Notes under the pieces: model-generated | Seen by the model: the letters and a program-made list of their open reading frames with translations, nothing else | Database searches by the model: none | Told to the model about the DNA's origin: nothing | Shown here: piece after piece, positions 63,334 to 64,000 of the stretch | Position numbering within the stretch: position 1 is the first letter of the stretch | Layout: each line of letters begins with the position of its first letter | Program-made: the position numbers and the translations under genes | DNA from: G963668345 sp965226215 | GTDB lineage: Bacteria > Acidobacteriota > Terriglobia > Bryobacterales > UBA6623 | Reading direction: 5' to 3' | Assembly (NCBI GenBank): GCA_965226215.1 | Contig: CBDDCH010000002.1 | Coordinates: forward strand, 4,154,001-4,218,000 | DNA: 64,000 nucleotides

Positions 63334-64000
63334 CTACTCTACGGTTACACTCTTTGCCAGATTGCGCGGCTGATCGACGTCGCAGCCGCGCAGCACGCCG
63401 ATGTGGTAGGCGAGAAGCTGGAGGGGCACGATTTCGATGATCGGCAGCAGCAACTCGTGGGCCGGTGGAACCTCGATCACGTCTTCCAAGATCTCTTTGA
63501 TCGCCTCGTCTCCTTGATTGGCAACGGCCAGAACCCGGCCTTGCCGGGCTTCCACTTCCTTGATGTTGGCGAGCGTCTTTTCGTAGCGTACCTGGGACGC
63601 TTCGCTGGAAGGATCTCGGGTGGCGATGAACACGACGGGCAGATCCTCGTCGATGAGGGCGTTGGGGCCATGCTTCATCTCACCGGCCGGGTAACCCTCG
63701 GCGTGAATATAGGAGATCTCCTTGAGCTTCAGCGCGCCCTCGAGGGCGATGGGGTAGTGAATGCCGCGACCCAAGAAGAGAAAATCCTCCGCCCGGTAAA
63801 ACTTTCGCGCCAGCTCTTCACAGTGGCTGTCTTTGCCGAGCACGCCTTCCAGCTTGGTCGGGACACTCAGCAACTCCTGGACGAGTTGGCGAGACTCTTT
63901 CGTCGTCAGTTTGTCACGCGCCTGGCCAAGGTGAAGAGCCAGAATGAATAACGCCGTCAGTTGCGCGCTGAAGGCCTTTGTCGAGGCGACGCCAATCTCC
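63334..64000 (-). CDS. glmS: Glucosamine-6-phosphate synthase, C-terminal part (partial)
   Basis: About 222 codons up to the window edge; the frame runs on beyond 64000 and lacks the amidotransferase domain and first SIS domain. Visible is the second SIS domain with GRGIHYPIALEGALKLKEIS, YIHAEGYPAGEMKHGPNALI and the universal C-terminus DQPRNLAKSVTVE. VASTKAFSAQ precedes. Makes glucosamine-6-phosphate from fructose-6-phosphate and glutamine for cell-wall precursors. Confidence 0.95.
   Translation of the reverse strand, partial: EIGVASTKAFSAQLTALFILALHLGQARDKLTTKESRQLVQELLSVPTKLEGVLGKDSHCEELARKFYRAEDFLFLGRGIHYPIALEGALKLKEISYIHAEGYPAGEMKHGPNALIDEDLPVVFIATRDPSSEASQVRYEKTLANIKEVEARQGRVLAVANQGDEAIKEILEDVIEVPPAHELLLPIIEIVPLQLLAYHIGVLRGCDVDQPRNLAKSVTVE

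Overview
This 64 kb window is GC-rich bacterial chromosome, most likely from an Acidobacteriota member. That placement is an inference from content: an Oar-like TonB-dependent receptor, a UMF1-type MFS protein, a PQQ dehydrogenase with its own cytochrome c, a DUF3891 protein, TPR-TonB hybrids and many palindromic mini-repeats. No 16S or 23S gene is present to settle it; one stand-alone 5S rRNA gene is.

Layout. 1-9.0 kb: end of a TonB-dependent receptor, an MFS transporter, the orphan 5S gene, then a leftward set (aroC, an exonuclease-like gene, def-fmt-argJ and a small gene coupled to argJ). 9.1-24.8 kb: rlmB, a J-domain gene, an intact ISL3 element, an Asp-box sialidase-like protein, a decayed PIN/antitoxin pair, a TIR-membrane-FGE-fold fusion, a sugar-acid dehydratase, a RAYT transposase between long direct repeats, a YkgJ-type protein, an aldo/keto reductase and a TPR gene. 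25.0-29.0 kb: PQQ dehydrogenase, cytochrome c and a 2-hydroxyacid dehydrogenase. 29.1-32.6 kb: a mobile-element zone with an IS3 scrap, an esterase of different base usage, a complete IS256 element and a MITE. 32.8-43.7 kb: a two-domain hydrolase without nucleophiles, DUF3891, TPR-TonB, acyl-CoA synthetase, pyrE, cysQ, a Gfo/Idh/MocA oxidoreductase and enolase. 43.9-45.5 kb: a complete IS3 element. 45.6-52.4 kb: the histidine operon hisI-D-C-B-H-F-(Nudix)-A. 52.5-64 kb: a DksA/TraR-like protein, an ECF sigma factor with an NrsF-like anti-sigma partner, a redoxin-DsbD fusion, a membrane protein, an NfrB-like glycosyltransferase, an Nramp-like transporter, a DUF2007 protein, a frameshifted beta-propeller gene and the end of glmS.

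Two signals stand out. (1) The redoxin-DsbD gene (54998-56095) is interrupted by one in-frame TGA exactly where the first cysteine of its W-C-P-F-C-K active site should be. A perfect hairpin follows 14 nt later, as expected for a bacterial SECIS element, so this is probably a selenoprotein. It lies just behind the ECF/NrsF pair, whose own promoter region carries GTAACC-N16-CGAA. (2) Upstream of hisI lies a classical histidine attenuator: a near-consensus promoter, an almost leaderless 20-codon peptide with six His codons, a pause hairpin, an antiterminator option and a terminator with a T run.

The window also holds at least four families of short inverted-repeat elements. One copy is nested inside another, one covers the start of a gene, and one lies inside the his operon.
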